A model generated the notes under the pieces. That model made no database searches. It was given only the letters and a program-made list of their open reading frames with translations, and was not told where the DNA came from. Below, piece after piece: positions 26,448 to 36,280 of a stretch of DNA of 64,000 bases. Source of the DNA: Streptomyces sp. NBC_00433 (GTDB lineage: Bacteria; Actinomycetota; Actinomycetes; Streptomycetales; Streptomycetaceae); NCBI GenBank assembly GCA_036015235.1, contig CP107926.1, positions 2,670,001-2,734,000 of the forward strand, in the 5' to 3' direction. Each line of letters begins with the position of its first letter. Positions within the stretch are counted from its first letter, which is position 1. Position numbers and translations under genes: made by a program.

Positions 26448-27968
26448 TCAGTCAATAACCGGCGGTGCGACGTCGTCACGGGTCGGGATCCAGTCGTCCT
26501 CTTCGATGAGGTGATCGGGACGGCGGTTACTGCGACGCCGGTCACGGTCGGAGGAACGGCTCGACCCGGGCGCGAACTCGCCGGCCGGAGTCCGGCCCAC
26601 GACCCCGCCGGGCTCGCTCGCCAACCGGCCTGCGCTGCTGCGGTTCATAGCGCTACGGCCGCCCATGCCGGGGCTGCCGCCTTCTGCCATCCCGCCGCCA
26701 GGCATCCGCGCGGCGGCACCCCGGCCCCCGATGACGCTGCCCCGAGGCACCTGGCCCTGAGGACGACCGCCGAGCATCTCCGGCTCGGTCGACGGACGGC
26801 CGCCGAAGATGCCGTTGGTCGTGCTGCGCCGCATAGGCGGAGCGGCGCCGATCTCCTCAGCAGGCGGCGTCCTCGGCATGTTCCGCGGGTTGAGGGGACC
26901 GGTACCACGCGGACCGCCGGCGGTGTTGATCGGCTCGACGTTGCGCGACTGGTTCGGCAGCGTGGGGCCGGGGCGGCCGAACTGCTGGTTCTGATTAGGG
27001 ATCGGCTGGAACGAATTACTCAGGTTCGGCCCACTGAGGTTGGGACCGCCCCCACCACCGGTGTTCGGAGCCACCGGAGTCGGCTGCGTCGGCGCGACCG
27101 GAGCCAGCGGTCCGGTCGACTGGATGTGCGTCACCGGCGGCGCGCCGTTATCCGGCGCATGTGCGACCGGCGCACCAGTCGTCGACAGGTGCGTCGCGTC
27201 ACTGCTGACCGACACCTTCTGCAGCCCGCTGTGCTCCGCGGGCTTGACCGAATGCGACGAGCTACTACTGCTACTTGATGCGTAAGGTTCCGACGCTCCA
27301 GTCGTGGAGCTATACCTCGAAGGGTCATCTGCCCGCACACCCGGCGGCGGCACGAACGTGGCCGGCATCGGCGGATACGTCGGCGGCTGCGCATTGTTGA
27401 TGATCGCCGCCGAGAACGAGTACGACTGCGCCAGCTTGTGCATCTGGTCCGCCGCCTGGATGCGGGCCGTCTCCAGTTGCGTGTGGGCCTGCGAGATTTC
27501 CTTCTGGCCGTCGGGGTCGTGGCGGGCCGCGGGGTCGGCGTGCAGGGCGTCGTAGGTGGCCTTGGCGCCGGCCGGGACCTTCGGGATGTCGCGCTTGACC
27601 GTGCGCAGCGTGTCCGCCGCGGCCGTGAGGGCCTTGCCGGTGGAGTCGGCGTAGTCGCCCAGCGCCAGCGTGGACTTGGCGACGTTCTTGCCCCAGTCCT
27701 TGAAGGCGGCGCCCGAGGCGCCTTCCCAGTCGACGTAGGCGATGTGGTCGTTGAGGTCCGTGCCGATCTGGTTGATCTTGGTGACGGCCGTGGTGAGGCG
27801 GTCGCCGAAGCCGGCGAGTGCCTCGGGGTCGGCGTTCTGGACCATGCTCAGCATCGCCTCGTGGGAGAACGACTCGAAGTCCGTGCGGGAGAAGTCGAGC
27901 GCGTGCTCGACCGACTTCACCACGTTGCCGAACCACCCGCCGGGGGTGCTCCCTGACTGGTCGGTCAT
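26448..27968 (-). CDS. Long PPE-like/WXG-type ESX-associated protein with a Pro/Gly-rich tail
   Basis: 506 residues. The N-terminal 200 residues are helical with a W-E-G turn at 81-83 (YVDWEGASGAAFKDW), as in ESX-secreted proteins. From about 215 on it is low-complexity: serine run (ASSSSSSSSHS), Pro/Asn/Gly-rich repeats, and RNMPRTPPAEEIG, ending with an acidic tail (LIEEDDWIPTRDDV). It resembles mycobacterial PPE-like proteins in layout rather than sequence. The ATG at 27968 was chosen because the upstream frame is unrelated. It lies between mycosin 2 and the short helical gene, all on the minus strand. Confidence 0.75.
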   Translation of the reverse strand: MTDQSGSTPGGWFGNVVKSVEHALDFSRTDFESFSHEAMLSMVQNADPEALAGFGDRLTTAVTKINQIGTDLNDHIAYVDWEGASGAAFKDWGKNVAKSTLALGDYADSTGKALTAAADTLRTVKRDIPKVPAGAKATYDALHADPAARHDPDGQKEISQAHTQLETARIQAADQMHKLAQSYSFSAAIINNAQPPTYPPMPATFVPPPGVRADDPSRYSSTTGASEPYASSSSSSSSHSVKPAEHSGLQKVSVSSDATHLSTTGAPVAHAPDNGAPPVTHIQSTGPLAPVAPTQPTPVAPNTGGGGGPNLSGPNLSNSFQPIPNQNQQFGRPGPTLPNQSRNVEPINTAGGPRGTGPLNPRNMPRTPPAEEIGAAPPMRRSTTNGIFGGRPSTEPEMLGGRPQGQVPRGSVIGGRGAAARMPGGGMAEGGSPGMGGRSAMNRSSAGRLASEPGGVVGRTPAGEFAPGSSRSSDRDRRRSNRRPDHLIEEDDWIPTRDDVAPPVID

Positions 27969-28008
27969 GTCCTGCCCCCGTTTTCTGTTGCGTCGTTCGT
28001 GCGGCTGG

Positions 28009-28485
28009 TCATCCGACGCCCCCGCTGCCGGCCTGTGAACCGCCGCCGCCATTGTCCCCGGCGTTGTCAGCGGGGCGGCCTGCGATGTTGGCCTTCGGCG
28101 CGTTCGGGTCCAGTGCCGGGTTGTACGCCTGGACGATCTGGTCGTTGAGGTCGAGGAGTTTGCGCTGGGTGCCGAGGTCGACGTTCTTGAAGGTCGAGTG
28201 CCCGATGTGGAGCGAGAGGCTCATCGCCTCGATCTGGCTGGACAGCGTCACCGACAGCTGTTCCAGCTGGCCGTGGACGTAGTTGTACGCCTTCATCAGA
28301 TCGTCGGCCTCGCCGAAACCGTGGCCGATCTGGGCGGACTTGACCCGTCCCTGGCCGATCTCCTTCGGTGCGAAGTCCGAGCCGTCCAGCTCGTCGAGCA
28401 GCCCGTCCACGCGGGTCTTGAAGCTGCGCAGGTCCTCCAGCGCAACGTTCAGACTTGCACCGCCGCCGTCTGCTGGTGCTTCCAT
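28009..28485 (-). CDS. Short helical ESX-associated protein
   Basis: 158 residues, beginning MEAPADGGGASLNVALEDL. It is predicted helical (RVDGLLDELDG, YNYVHGQLEQLSVTLSSQIEAMS), followed by a Gly/Asn-rich tail. It has no W-x-G, but its size, helices and position 40 bp before the PPE-like gene suggest the partner of that protein, as PE proteins pair with PPE proteins. GGGAGGG precedes the ATG. Not assigned to a named family. Confidence 0.7.
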   Translation of the reverse strand: MEAPADGGGASLNVALEDLRSFKTRVDGLLDELDGSDFAPKEIGQGRVKSAQIGHGFGEADDLMKAYNYVHGQLEQLSVTLSSQIEAMSLSLHIGHSTFKNVDLGTQRKLLDLNDQIVQAYNPALDPNAPKANIAGRPADNAGDNGGGGSQAGSGGVG

Positions 28486-28568
28486 TCGAGCGTCGCCCTC
28501 CCCCGTGACACCGGTGGCCACAGACACCACCTGCGTTGAGTTTACCCGTATACCGTTGCGCGGCGCGA

Positions 28569-30071
28569 TCAGGATCCCTGCGGTTGTGCCGCGCTCGCGG
28601 TGTCCAACGAGGGGCCCTTCGGGAGAAGTTCGGACCAGACGGACGGGATCGACATGGGCTTGACGTCCTGGTAGCCGAGCCGCACCGCGGCCTGGTTGAT
28701 CTCCTGCTTCGCGTCGGACGCCTTGTTGGCCGCGGCGCTGTCGTTGTTGCGGGAGACCGCGTAGCGCAGGCCGGTGTCGGTGACCAGGAAGAGGGTGCCG
28801 CCGCTGGTGTCGGTGCCGCTGACCTCCTGGTAGAGCAGGCCGCTGCCGGGCGTGACGTAGGCGCTGCTGGCGCCCTCGACGATCTGCTCGGGGTAGTCCT
28901 TGCCCGCCCACAGGCTGAGCTTCGGTCCGTCCGTCGCGGTGGTGTCGCCGGTCAGCACACTGCACGAGATATTCCGGGGTGAATCGCCGTCCGGCGTGTT
29001 GACCTGGCTGGGGTCGCCCGCCGGCCAGTCCGTCGGCAGGAAGGGGCTCAGCGGGCTGTGCGGAATGCTCGTCTGCACAGGGGCGGTCTGGGTGTTGGCC
29101 TGGAGAAGCAGCAGTGACGCGAACCGGGTGATCGGTGCGACGCCGTCCTTGGTGACGACGTAGTACTGGTAGCCGGCTCCCGACGGGGCCCGCAGCACCG
29201 TGCCGACCGTGGAGTTGCCGCCGGGCACGCCGTCGACCTTCTCGGCGTCGCCGCGGTTGGTGATGGTCGGGAACCAGATGGGGGTCCCGGTGTGCAGCGA
29301 GGCGAGCCAGGTGTCGGAGACGGTCTGCGGTTGCGGGTTCTCGCCGAAGAGCGTGCGCAGCAGCACGCTCATGTCGTCCGCCTTCCGGCTCTTCGGGTCG
29401 GGGCCGCCCAGTTCGAACTTGGTGCCGTCGCTGGCGACGAGGTATTGGATGCCGTCCTGGTCCTGCACGTAGAGGACCTGGCCGCCGCCGAGCTTGGACC
29501 GGCCGCTCATGGCGGCCGCTTCGTCGCCGCCGAGTACGAACACCGCCTGCTGCGGGGCGTGGCTGGTGCCGCCGCCCGGCCGGTCGCAGACCGCCCAGAC
29601 CTTCGCCTTGCCCGCGTCGGCGGCGCCGGGCAGTCGGTCGGGGGCGTAGGGAATTCCTATGGTGGCGCCGTGCTTGAGCCCGCTGTGGTCGAGCACGGAC
29701 TCCTTGACCTTGATGACGTCGTAGGCCCCGGGGTCGAGCAGCAGTCGCGCCGACGCCATGTTCAGCACCGGGTGCAGCACGGGCTTGTGGGTGTCGACGT
29801 CGTTCAGTACGACGTAGCGCGTGGTGGACTCGTCGGCCACGATCACATGCTTGCCCGGTTCGTCCCAGCCGTGCGGCACAGAGGGGCTTATCAGTCCCCA
29901 GGCGCCGAAACCCGCGAGCAGTACGGCACCGACGACGATGCCCGGCACCAGGGTGCGCAGCGGGCGCGGGGCTCCCTCGTCGGACCCGGCGGGGCTGGGC
30001 TGGAGAAAGGCCGCCACCACGCGTTTGCGCGCGAAGGTGTAGGCGTTGAGCTGTTCCTTGCGTGAGGCCAT
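28569..30071 (-). CDS. eccB: Type VII secretion protein EccB
   Basis: Core ESX complex protein with a large extracytoplasmic domain. 500 residues: a cytoplasmic N-terminus with the family start MASRKEQLNAYTFARKRVVA, one membrane helix (about 40-61), and a long domain with repeated segments such as GQVLYVQDQDGIQYLV, LASLHTGTP and FLVTDTGLRYAV. Cysteines in VWAVCDRPGG and ISCSVLTG could form the conserved disulfide. It diverges from eccE over a 137-bp gap and is the first gene of the minus-strand group 30071-22712. Confidence 0.95.
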   Translation of the reverse strand: MASRKEQLNAYTFARKRVVAAFLQPSPAGSDEGAPRPLRTLVPGIVVGAVLLAGFGAWGLISPSVPHGWDEPGKHVIVADESTTRYVVLNDVDTHKPVLHPVLNMASARLLLDPGAYDVIKVKESVLDHSGLKHGATIGIPYAPDRLPGAADAGKAKVWAVCDRPGGGTSHAPQQAVFVLGGDEAAAMSGRSKLGGGQVLYVQDQDGIQYLVASDGTKFELGGPDPKSRKADDMSVLLRTLFGENPQPQTVSDTWLASLHTGTPIWFPTITNRGDAEKVDGVPGGNSTVGTVLRAPSGAGYQYYVVTKDGVAPITRFASLLLLQANTQTAPVQTSIPHSPLSPFLPTDWPAGDPSQVNTPDGDSPRNISCSVLTGDTTATDGPKLSLWAGKDYPEQIVEGASSAYVTPGSGLLYQEVSGTDTSGGTLFLVTDTGLRYAVSRNNDSAAANKASDAKQEINQAAVRLGYQDVKPMSIPSVWSELLPKGPSLDTASAAQPQGS

Positions 30072-30208
30072 CGTTCCGCTTTCCCCCCGGGTGACGTCCG
30101 CTGGGACCCGCTGCCGTCAGGCACCGTGCCGTCGCGTTGGCAGGGTCGGTCACCTACTATGCCGGGTGCGCCGCATGTCCTACGACACCGGTACGGTGAG
30201 GGGGCATC

Positions 30209-31540
30209 ATGACGCCGCACGACGGAGGGCGCAGGGGGATGACCACCGCAAACACAGCACGCCGTGATCGCAGGCACGGTCCGGCACCGGCGGCGCTGCA
30301 TCTGAGTTCGCGCCCCGGTCGGATCGGTGTGCTCCGGCTGCACCAACTGGCGCTGGTCGAGGTGGCCGCGGCGCTGGTGCTGATCGGTGCGGCGGCCGGG
30401 CGGGCGGTGATGGTGCCCTGCGCTGTGGTGGCGGTGCTGTTGGTGGCAACGGCCGTGATGCGGCGTCGAGGCAGGCCGCTGCCCGAGTGGCTGACCAGTG
30501 TGATGGCGATGCGTCGCCGGCAGCGCGATGCGGCCAGGGACGGAGCGGGGGACGCGGCGGCAGCGGGCGGCGTGGCAATTGCCGCGGGTTCGGGGCTCAT
30601 CGACCCGGCTCTTGCGCCGATCACCGAGTGCGACCCGGCGCTCCGTACATACACGTTCACCGGCCGGCGCCGCGAGCGCAGCGTCGGGATGGTGGGCGAC
30701 GGTACGTTCCTGACGGCGGTGCTGCTGGTGCAGTCGCGTGACGAACCGCTGCGCACCGCAAGGCCGATGCCGCTGGGGCTGCTCTATGACGCCCTGGAGG
30801 TCGACGACATATCGCTGGCGTCGGTCCAGGTCGTCCAGCACGTCCAGCCCGCCCCGGCTCCGCACCTTCCCCCGCAGGCGGTGGCGGCGGTGTCGTACGG
30901 CCCGTTGCAGGCGCAGTACGGCACGCCGGCGATACGCGTGACCTGGGTCGCGCTCAAGCTGGACCCCGAGTTGTGCCCGGAGGCGGTGCTGGCACGCGGC
31001 GGCGGCCTCGGCGGCGCCCAGCGCGCGGTGCTGCGGGCGGCGGACCACCTGGCCAGCAGGCTGGCGGGGGCCGGCTTCGAGGCGTCCGTGCTGGACGAGG
31101 AGGAGCTGACAGCGGCGCTGGCCACATCGGCGGGCGTCAACCCGCTCGCCACGGCACTGGCCGGGCGGATCGGCACGGGCCAGCGCAGGACGCTGGAGCG
31201 CAGCCGCGCCTGGCGCTGCGACGACCGCTGGCACACCACGTATTGGGTGGGGCGCTGGCCGCAGGGCGGCGGCGCGCTGCCTACGGCGCGGACGATCACC
31301 GCGCTCACCGCCGTGCCCGCCATGGCCGGAAGCTTCGCCCTGACCCTGAGCCGGGGCATCGGCCAGACACCGGCGCTCAGCGCGTACGTACGGATAACGG
31401 CCAGGGACGACCGCCAGCTCACCGCGGCACGCAGGGAATTGGAAAGGGTCGCGCGCCAGCACAAGGTGGGCCTTGTCAGGCTCGACCGCGAGCAGTTGCC
31501 CGGTGTGCTGGCCACGCTGCCGCTGGGAGGTACCAGCTGA
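30209..31540 (+). CDS. eccE: Type VII secretion protein EccE
   Basis: Peripheral subunit of the ESX membrane complex. 443 residues with two membrane helices near the N-terminus (about 48-65 and 67-84) and a soluble C-terminal domain containing LLYDALEVDDISLASVQVV, CDDRWHTTYWVGRWP and YVRITARDDRQL, typical of EccE. Start ATG at 30209 has GAGGGGG upstream; an ATG at 30239 is also possible. Its stop shares one base with the ATG of the next gene (TGATG), so the two are coupled. Confidence 0.88.
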   Translation: MTPHDGGRRGMTTANTARRDRRHGPAPAALHLSSRPGRIGVLRLHQLALVEVAAALVLIGAAAGRAVMVPCAVVAVLLVATAVMRRRGRPLPEWLTSVMAMRRRQRDAARDGAGDAAAAGGVAIAAGSGLIDPALAPITECDPALRTYTFTGRRRERSVGMVGDGTFLTAVLLVQSRDEPLRTARPMPLGLLYDALEVDDISLASVQVVQHVQPAPAPHLPPQAVAAVSYGPLQAQYGTPAIRVTWVALKLDPELCPEAVLARGGGLGGAQRAVLRAADHLASRLAGAGFEASVLDEEELTAALATSAGVNPLATALAGRIGTGQRRTLERSRAWRCDDRWHTTYWVGRWPQGGGALPTARTITALTAVPAMAGSFALTLSRGIGQTPALSAYVRITARDDRQLTAARRELERVARQHKVGLVRLDREQLPGVLATLPLGGTS

Positions 31541-32337
31541 TGACCACTCATCCGATGCAGCAGGGGTACCAGGTGCCGCGCACAGGGATGCGCCCTGCCG
31601 CCGAGCCGGACCTTGCCGCGTCTCCACAGCGCCGCAAGGCAAAGCCGGGCTTCGGATTGCGCGGCCCGCGACGGGACCGGCACGGACTCTCGGCGCGACA
31701 GCTCGACTCGATGTCGCTTCCGCTGGGCGACGACGGCGTGGTCTCGGGCATCGACGAGGCCGGGAATCCCGCGGTTCTCGGCCTGTTCCGGCCCACGCAG
31801 CTGGACCTCGTGGTGATCGGCAGCGTCTGGACCGCGCAGGTGCTTGCCCTGCGCGCGGTCGGCACCGGTGCGCGCGTCGCGGTCGAGTCGGCCCGCCCAC
31901 AGGTCTGGACGCCGCTGTCGCAGGCCGCGGGCGGCGGGCAACAGTGCATGACAGTGCACGACGTGAAGGAACTCCCCTCCCAGGGCCCGACGGTGTCCAG
32001 CCCCGTGCTGGTCGTACGGGACTGCGGCACCTACCCGCCGCGCAGCCGCCTCGCGAAGGCGCCGTGGCAGGCCGTGCTGACGCTGCTGCCCTTCCTCGGC
32101 CCGCAGGCGCCCAGGCTGCTCGGCGAGGCAGGCCTCGTCGGCATCCAGCGGGTCTCCCCGCAGGAGTCGGAGATTCTGGCCAAGGTGCTGCGGCTGACCC
32201 GCGAGGAGGCGGCGGCGCTGCCCGCTCTCGGTGACGGCGTCATGCTCTGGGGCACCCCGCAGCACCGGCAGTTCGTGCTGCTGCAGCCCACCGATGCGGA
32301 GGTGGGCCTCCTCGGGGAGGCCCGGCGCATCGACTGA
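31540..32337 (+). CDS. ESX-locus hypothetical protein coupled to eccE
   Basis: 265 residues, no membrane helix. N-terminus rich in basic/Pro residues (QRRKAKPGFGLRGPRRDRHG), then DDGVVSGIDEAGNPAVLGL, LDLVVIGSVWTAQVLALRAV and TLLPFLGPQAPRLLGEAG. I do not recognise a named domain. Translational coupling to eccE and its place in the ESX locus suggest a role in assembly or regulation. A stem-loop 24 bp after its stop ends the unit. Confidence 0.7.
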   Translation: MTTHPMQQGYQVPRTGMRPAAEPDLAASPQRRKAKPGFGLRGPRRDRHGLSARQLDSMSLPLGDDGVVSGIDEAGNPAVLGLFRPTQLDLVVIGSVWTAQVLALRAVGTGARVAVESARPQVWTPLSQAAGGGQQCMTVHDVKELPSQGPTVSSPVLVVRDCGTYPPRSRLAKAPWQAVLTLLPFLGPQAPRLLGEAGLVGIQRVSPQESEILAKVLRLTREEAAALPALGDGVMLWGTPQHRQFVLLQPTDAEVGLLGEARRID

Positions 32338-32361
32338 ACCCGGGCGGCCGGGACTGTTTCT

Positions 32362-32384
32362 GCGGGCCTGCGGCCTGGGCCCGC
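32362..32384 (+). terminator. Terminator of the eccE unit
   Basis: Perfect 7-bp stem gcgggcc/ggcccgc with a 9-nt loop, 24 bp after the stop of the 265-residue gene, followed by TT. Confidence 0.45.
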
Positions 32385-32464
32385 TTGCCGGCTTTGGTGC
32401 GGCTCGGCGTCGCCCTGCGCGGGCGGGGGCGTTTCTACGGCTTCGCCGTTGCGGTTGTCGTGGG

Positions 32465-32582
32465 CTGGGCGCGCAGTTCCTCGCCCCCCTGAGGGGGTGC
32501 CACTTGCCGTACGTACCTACTTGCGCGCCGTCTCGGCCGGGCGCGCACTTTCTCGCGCCCCTGGGGGTTGCCCCTCGGGCAG
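32465..32582 (+). repeat. Two copies of a Streptomyces-type intergenic repeat
   Basis: Copy 1 (32465-32505) and copy 2 (32537-32582) share the pattern gggcgcgca..ttcctcgc.cccct.gggggttgcc. Similar short elements are scattered between genes in Streptomyces chromosomes. Each can fold through its CCCCCT/AGGGGG core. Confidence 0.6.
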
Positions 32583-32892
32583 GTTTGGCGCCTTCTTCGC
32601 CGTCGTGGATACCGGCGGGTGGGTCGTGGTGTGGGGTGGGACGAACTGGGGCAGTAGGGCGGGGAACGGGCAGAATGAGGCGTGACGTGTCAGAGAGGGA
32701 AGGGCGCGTTCCGCTGCTGTTGGCGGTGGGGGAATGGGGGAAGCGGGAGCGGACGGCCTGACGGTGGACGTCCCCCGGCGATTAGGCTGTCCGTCGAGAG
32801 CGGCAGGACAGTCGCGAACGGGCGGTTGCCCTGCGGCGCACGGGGCGGGGAGCCGGCTACAGGTAGCTCCCCGACGCAGACCGGGAGGCACA

Positions 32893-35800
32893 GTGAACAG
32901 CGATCGGGACGACAACCGCGCGGGCGGGGCCGCCCCTGTCGAGGAACCGGCCGAAGGCGACATGACGGGCGAGTACCGCTTCGACTTCACTCCGCCGGCC
33001 TGGTACATGCAGAACGGCAGCGGGAGCGGCGACGAGGGCTCGGACACGACGGCGGCACAACAGCCGCAGCCCGAGCCGGTCGAGGCGCCGGCACCTGCGG
33101 CGCCCGAAACACCGGCCGCACCGGAGCCGAGTGTGCCTGCGGCCGAGGATGTGACGACGCATGTCCCGGTGTGGGAGATGCTGCCGCCGCGCGCGTCGCA
33201 GGAACCCACCGCAGGGGCCACGCCGTTGGCCGGCGGCGCGTCCTGGTCGGCGGCGGCCGTGCCGCAGCCACCCGCACCGGAGCCGCGCGAGCCCGAGGCG
33301 CCGAGTGCGGCCGCCGAGCGCCCCGCGTGGTCCGGCACTCCGGTGTCGCCCGCCGCTCCCGAGCCGGTCGCCGCCCAGGCGCCCGAGCCGGAAGCGGAAC
33401 CCGCGCCCGAGCCGCGGCATGTGCCCGACGATGAGGCCGAGGCGGAGTCGCGGGGCGACCTGGTGGCCCGCGAGACCGTACGGTTCACCGCCGCGTCGCT
33501 GCGCCAGGAGATCGAGGAGCGGGCCGGCATAAGGATCGAGGACGTCGCGTCGGCGGACCCCCACCCCTCGCAGCCGGTGGCGGAGGAGCCGCGGGAGGCC
33601 GAGCCCGTGGCAGTAGCCGCGGAAGAGGTGCGGGCAGAACCGGAGGACGCGCGGCCGGTCGAGGCACCGCCGCAGGATGCCGCGCCGCAGGACACGCCGC
33701 CCCCGAACCGTGCGCCCGTGTGGACGCCGCTGCCGCAGGCGCCGCCCATTGCCGAGCCTGCGCCATGGGCGCCCGCGGCCCCGCAGAGCGCGGTGCCGCC
33801 GCTGCCGCCGCACTTCGAGCGGGCGGAACCGCAGTATCCGACTCCGGAGAGTTCGCAGTCCTTCCCCGCTCCGGCGCCGCCGCCGGTCAGCCAGGCGGGT
33901 CCGCCGCAGGGTCCGCCGGCCGCCTATCCCCCGCCGGCGCCCGTCGCACCGACGCCGCACCCCCAGGCGGGCGGCTTCCCCGCCCCCGAGCCGCCCGCGC
34001 CCGACCCGCACGGCGGATACGGTTTCCCGCAGCCGGCACCGAACCTGCCCGCGGCCCAGCCCCAGCCCAACCCCCAGGGCGGATACGCCTTCCCACAACC
34101 CGCACCGAACCTGCCCGCGGCCCAGCCCCAGCCCAACCCCCAGGGCGGATACGCCTTCCCACAACCCGCACCGAACCTGCCCGCGGCCCAGCCCCAGCCC
34201 AACCCCCAGGGCGGATACGCCTTCCCACAGCAGCCGGCGCCCCCGCAGACCGCGCAGGGCGGTTACGGCTTCCCGCAGCAGCAACAACAACCGCAGCCGC
34301 CCCCGGCGTACGACGCCGTACCGACCGGCCTGCCCCAGCAGCCGCCGCCTCCCGCACCGGCGGAGAACAGGCCGCTGCCCGCACAAGGGGGTTACGGTTT
34401 TCCGCCGCCTCCGCAGCCCGCGCACCCGCAGCCCGTGAGCGCGGAGCCCGAGTCGGCGGGCCCGCTGCCGCCGCTGCCCGCGCAGGGCGGTTACGGCTTC
34501 CCGCAGCCGCCGCCTGCGCAGAATCTGCCGGCGGCGTACACCCCGCAGCAGCAGCCCCCGGCGAACGACCCGCGGCTGGGCGGCGATCCGGCGGCGCACC
34601 AGGCTCCGGTGGACCCGCGGTCCGGCGGCTGGCCCACGGTGACGCCGGATCAGCGGCAGCGCACGACGCAGGGCGGGGCCCCGCTGGGGTACACCGCGGC
34701 CGTGGAGCTGTCGTCCGACCGGCTGCTGCGCAATCAGCCGAAGCCGAAGAAGCCGGGCGCGAACGCGCAGCCGAGCCGGTTCAAGATCGGTGGCAAGAAG
34801 GAGGAGGCGGAGCGGCAGCGGAAGCTGGAGCTGATCCGCACTCCGGTGCTGTCGAACTACCGCATCGCGGTCATCAGCCTCAAGGGCGGCGTGGGCAAGA
34901 CGACGACCACGACCGCGCTGGGTTCGACCCTCGCCAGCGAGCGGCAGGACAAGATCCTGGCGATCGACGCGAACCCGGACGCCGGCACGCTCGGCCGCCG
35001 GGTGCGCAGGGAGACCGGTGCGACGATCCGCGACCTGGTCCAGGCGATCCCGTATCTGAACAGCTACATGGACATCCGCCGCTTCACCTCGCAGGCCCCG
35101 TCCGGCCTTGAGATCATCGCCAACGACGTGGACCCGGCGGTGTCGACGGCCTTCAGCGACGAGGACTACCGGCGGGCCATCGACGTGCTGGGCCGGCAGT
35201 ATCCGGTCATCCTCACCGACTCGGGTACGGGACTGCTCTACAGCGCGATGCGCGGGGTGCTGGACCTGGCCGATCAGCTGATCATCGTGTCGACGCCGTC
35301 GGTGGACGGCGCCTCCAGTGCCAGTACGACGCTCGACTGGCTGTCGGCGCACGGCTACGCGGACCTGGTGGCGCGCAGCATCACGGTGATCTCCGGGGTC
35401 CGCGAGACCGGGAAGATGATCAAGGTCGAGGACATCGTGTCGCACTTCCAGACGCGCTGCCGCGGGGTGCAGGTCGTGCCGTTCGACGAGCATCTGGCGG
35501 CGGGCGCCGAGGTGGACCTCGACATGATGCGGCCGAAGACCCGGGAGGCGTATTTCAACCTCTCCGCGATGGTCGCCGAGGACTTCATCCGCGCCCAGCA
35601 GGCGCAGGGGCTCTGGACGGCGGACGGCCAGAACCAGCCGCCGCACCAGGCACCGCCGATGCCCGGTGGCTACGGTGCGCCGGGACCGTACGGCGGCCCG
35701 CCGGTCGGCTACCCGGCGTCGGGACAACCGGGGCAGCCGGGGCAGCCGGGGCACCCCGTGCAGCCCGGCCATCCGGGTTACCCCGCGCAGCCGCCCTACG

Positions 35801-36042
35801 GCCAGCCGATGCAGCCGGGGCAGGTCCCGCCCGCGCAGTACGGCGGCCCCCCGCCGGCTCCGCAGCCGTATCAGCAGGCCGGTCCCGGCGGGCAGCCGCC
35901 CGCGCAGCCCTTCCAGCCGCAGTCGCCGCAGCCGCAGGCGCCCCAGCCGCAGCAGGGCTGGCCGGTGCCCCAGCAGCAGCCGGAGCAGCCGGAGCAGCCG
36001 GGTTACGGCTACCCCCCGCCCCCGCCTCCGCAGCAGCAGTAG
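32893..36042 (+). CDS. Large Pro-rich ParA/EspI-like ATPase of the ESX locus
   Basis: 1049 residues. About 640 N-terminal residues are disordered and rich in Pro, Gln, Ala and Glu, including three 22-residue repeats ([20 protein letters not shown]). Then a ParA/MinD ATPase domain: Walker A KGGVGKT at 664-670, followed by [29 protein letters not shown] and [13 protein letters not shown]. The last 130 residues are again Pro/Gln-rich. Mycobacterial EspI has the same layout and modulates ESX-1 when ATP is low; function here is inferred. The GTG at 32893 has GGGAGG upstream. A strong inverted repeat follows the stop. Confidence 0.82.
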   Translation: MNSDRDDNRAGGAAPVEEPAEGDMTGEYRFDFTPPAWYMQNGSGSGDEGSDTTAAQQPQPEPVEAPAPAAPETPAAPEPSVPAAEDVTTHVPVWEMLPPRASQEPTAGATPLAGGASWSAAAVPQPPAPEPREPEAPSAAAERPAWSGTPVSPAAPEPVAAQAPEPEAEPAPEPRHVPDDEAEAESRGDLVARETVRFTAASLRQEIEERAGIRIEDVASADPHPSQPVAEEPREAEPVAVAAEEVRAEPEDARPVEAPPQDAAPQDTPPPNRAPVWTPLPQAPPIAEPAPWAPAAPQSAVPPLPPHFERAEPQYPTPESSQSFPAPAPPPVSQAGPPQGPPAAYPPPAPVAPTPHPQAGGFPAPEPPAPDPHGGYGFPQPAPNLPAAQPQPNPQGGYAFPQPAPNLPAAQPQPNPQGGYAFPQPAPNLPAAQPQPNPQGGYAFPQQPAPPQTAQGGYGFPQQQQQPQPPPAYDAVPTGLPQQPPPPAPAENRPLPAQGGYGFPPPPQPAHPQPVSAEPESAGPLPPLPAQGGYGFPQPPPAQNLPAAYTPQQQPPANDPRLGGDPAAHQAPVDPRSGGWPTVTPDQRQRTTQGGAPLGYTAAVELSSDRLLRNQPKPKKPGANAQPSRFKIGGKKEEAERQRKLELIRTPVLSNYRIAVISLKGGVGKTTTTTALGSTLASERQDKILAIDANPDAGTLGRRVRRETGATIRDLVQAIPYLNSYMDIRRFTSQAPSGLEIIANDVDPAVSTAFSDEDYRRAIDVLGRQYPVILTDSGTGLLYSAMRGVLDLADQLIIVSTPSVDGASSASTTLDWLSAHGYADLVARSITVISGVRETGKMIKVEDIVSHFQTRCRGVQVVPFDEHLAAGAEVDLDMMRPKTREAYFNLSAMVAEDFIRAQQAQGLWTADGQNQPPHQAPPMPGGYGAPGPYGGPPVGYPASGQPGQPGQPGHPVQPGHPGYPAQPPYGQPMQPGQVPPAQYGGPPPAPQPYQQAGPGGQPPAQPFQPQSPQPQAPQPQQGWPVPQQQPEQPEQPGYGYPPPPPPQQQ
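34015..34236 (+). repeat. 66-bp coding tandem repeats
   Basis: Three full units begin at 34015, 34081 and 34147, with a partial fourth at 34213. The last two full units are almost identical, pointing to recent slippage or recombination. They encode a Pro/Gln-rich 22-residue unit starting [10 protein letters not shown]. Confidence 0.9.
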
Positions 36043-36067
36043 GGCGGAGAGGAAGAGCGCGGTCCCC

Positions 36068-36101
36068 GGGCCGCCGTCGTGGGTCTCCACGGCGGCGGCC
36101 C
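36068..36101 (+). terminator. Terminator after the Pro-rich ATPase gene
   Basis: Arms of 15 bp (gggccgccgtcgtgg / ccacggcggcggccc, one mismatch) with a 4-nt loop, 26 bp after the stop and followed by TT. The rest of the gap to 36280 shows no gene. Confidence 0.6.
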
Positions 36102-36280
36102 TTGGCGTGTACGGGCTCCGGCCGGTCGAGTACCCCGCCGGTCGTATGCGGTGTCCCCCCGGGGATGCAGCCGGGGCGGTACGGAATCCGCCCGTGGACC
36201 GTCGCGCGGGGAGGGTCGGGAAACGGACGATGGAGACATCCGGATCGAACCCCTCCGACGCACGTCAAGAGGTCCACCCC

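Larger units (their letters stand above)
32338..32892. other. Gene-free region with a terminator and two interspersed repeats
   Basis: 555 bp. It holds a hairpin at 32362-32384, two diverged copies of a short GC-rich repeat (listed separately), and a purine-rich stretch leading to the ribosome site of the Pro-rich ATPase gene. Open frames here have no family similarity and poor codon bias. The promoter of the downstream gene should lie between about 32600 and 32880. Confidence 0.6.

Noticed and set aside
32682..33434. Open frame at the start of the Pro-rich ATPase gene
   Set aside because: Overlaps the real frame, has a low-complexity product and no ribosome site.
34015..34236. Regular 66-bp repeats considered as a CRISPR array
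   Set aside because: The repeats are contiguous, in frame and coding, without spacers.
32857..36090. Minus-strand open frame opposite the Pro-rich ATPase
   Set aside because: It would encode an Arg/Leu/Gly-rich low-complexity protein, the mirror of the Pro-rich coding strand.
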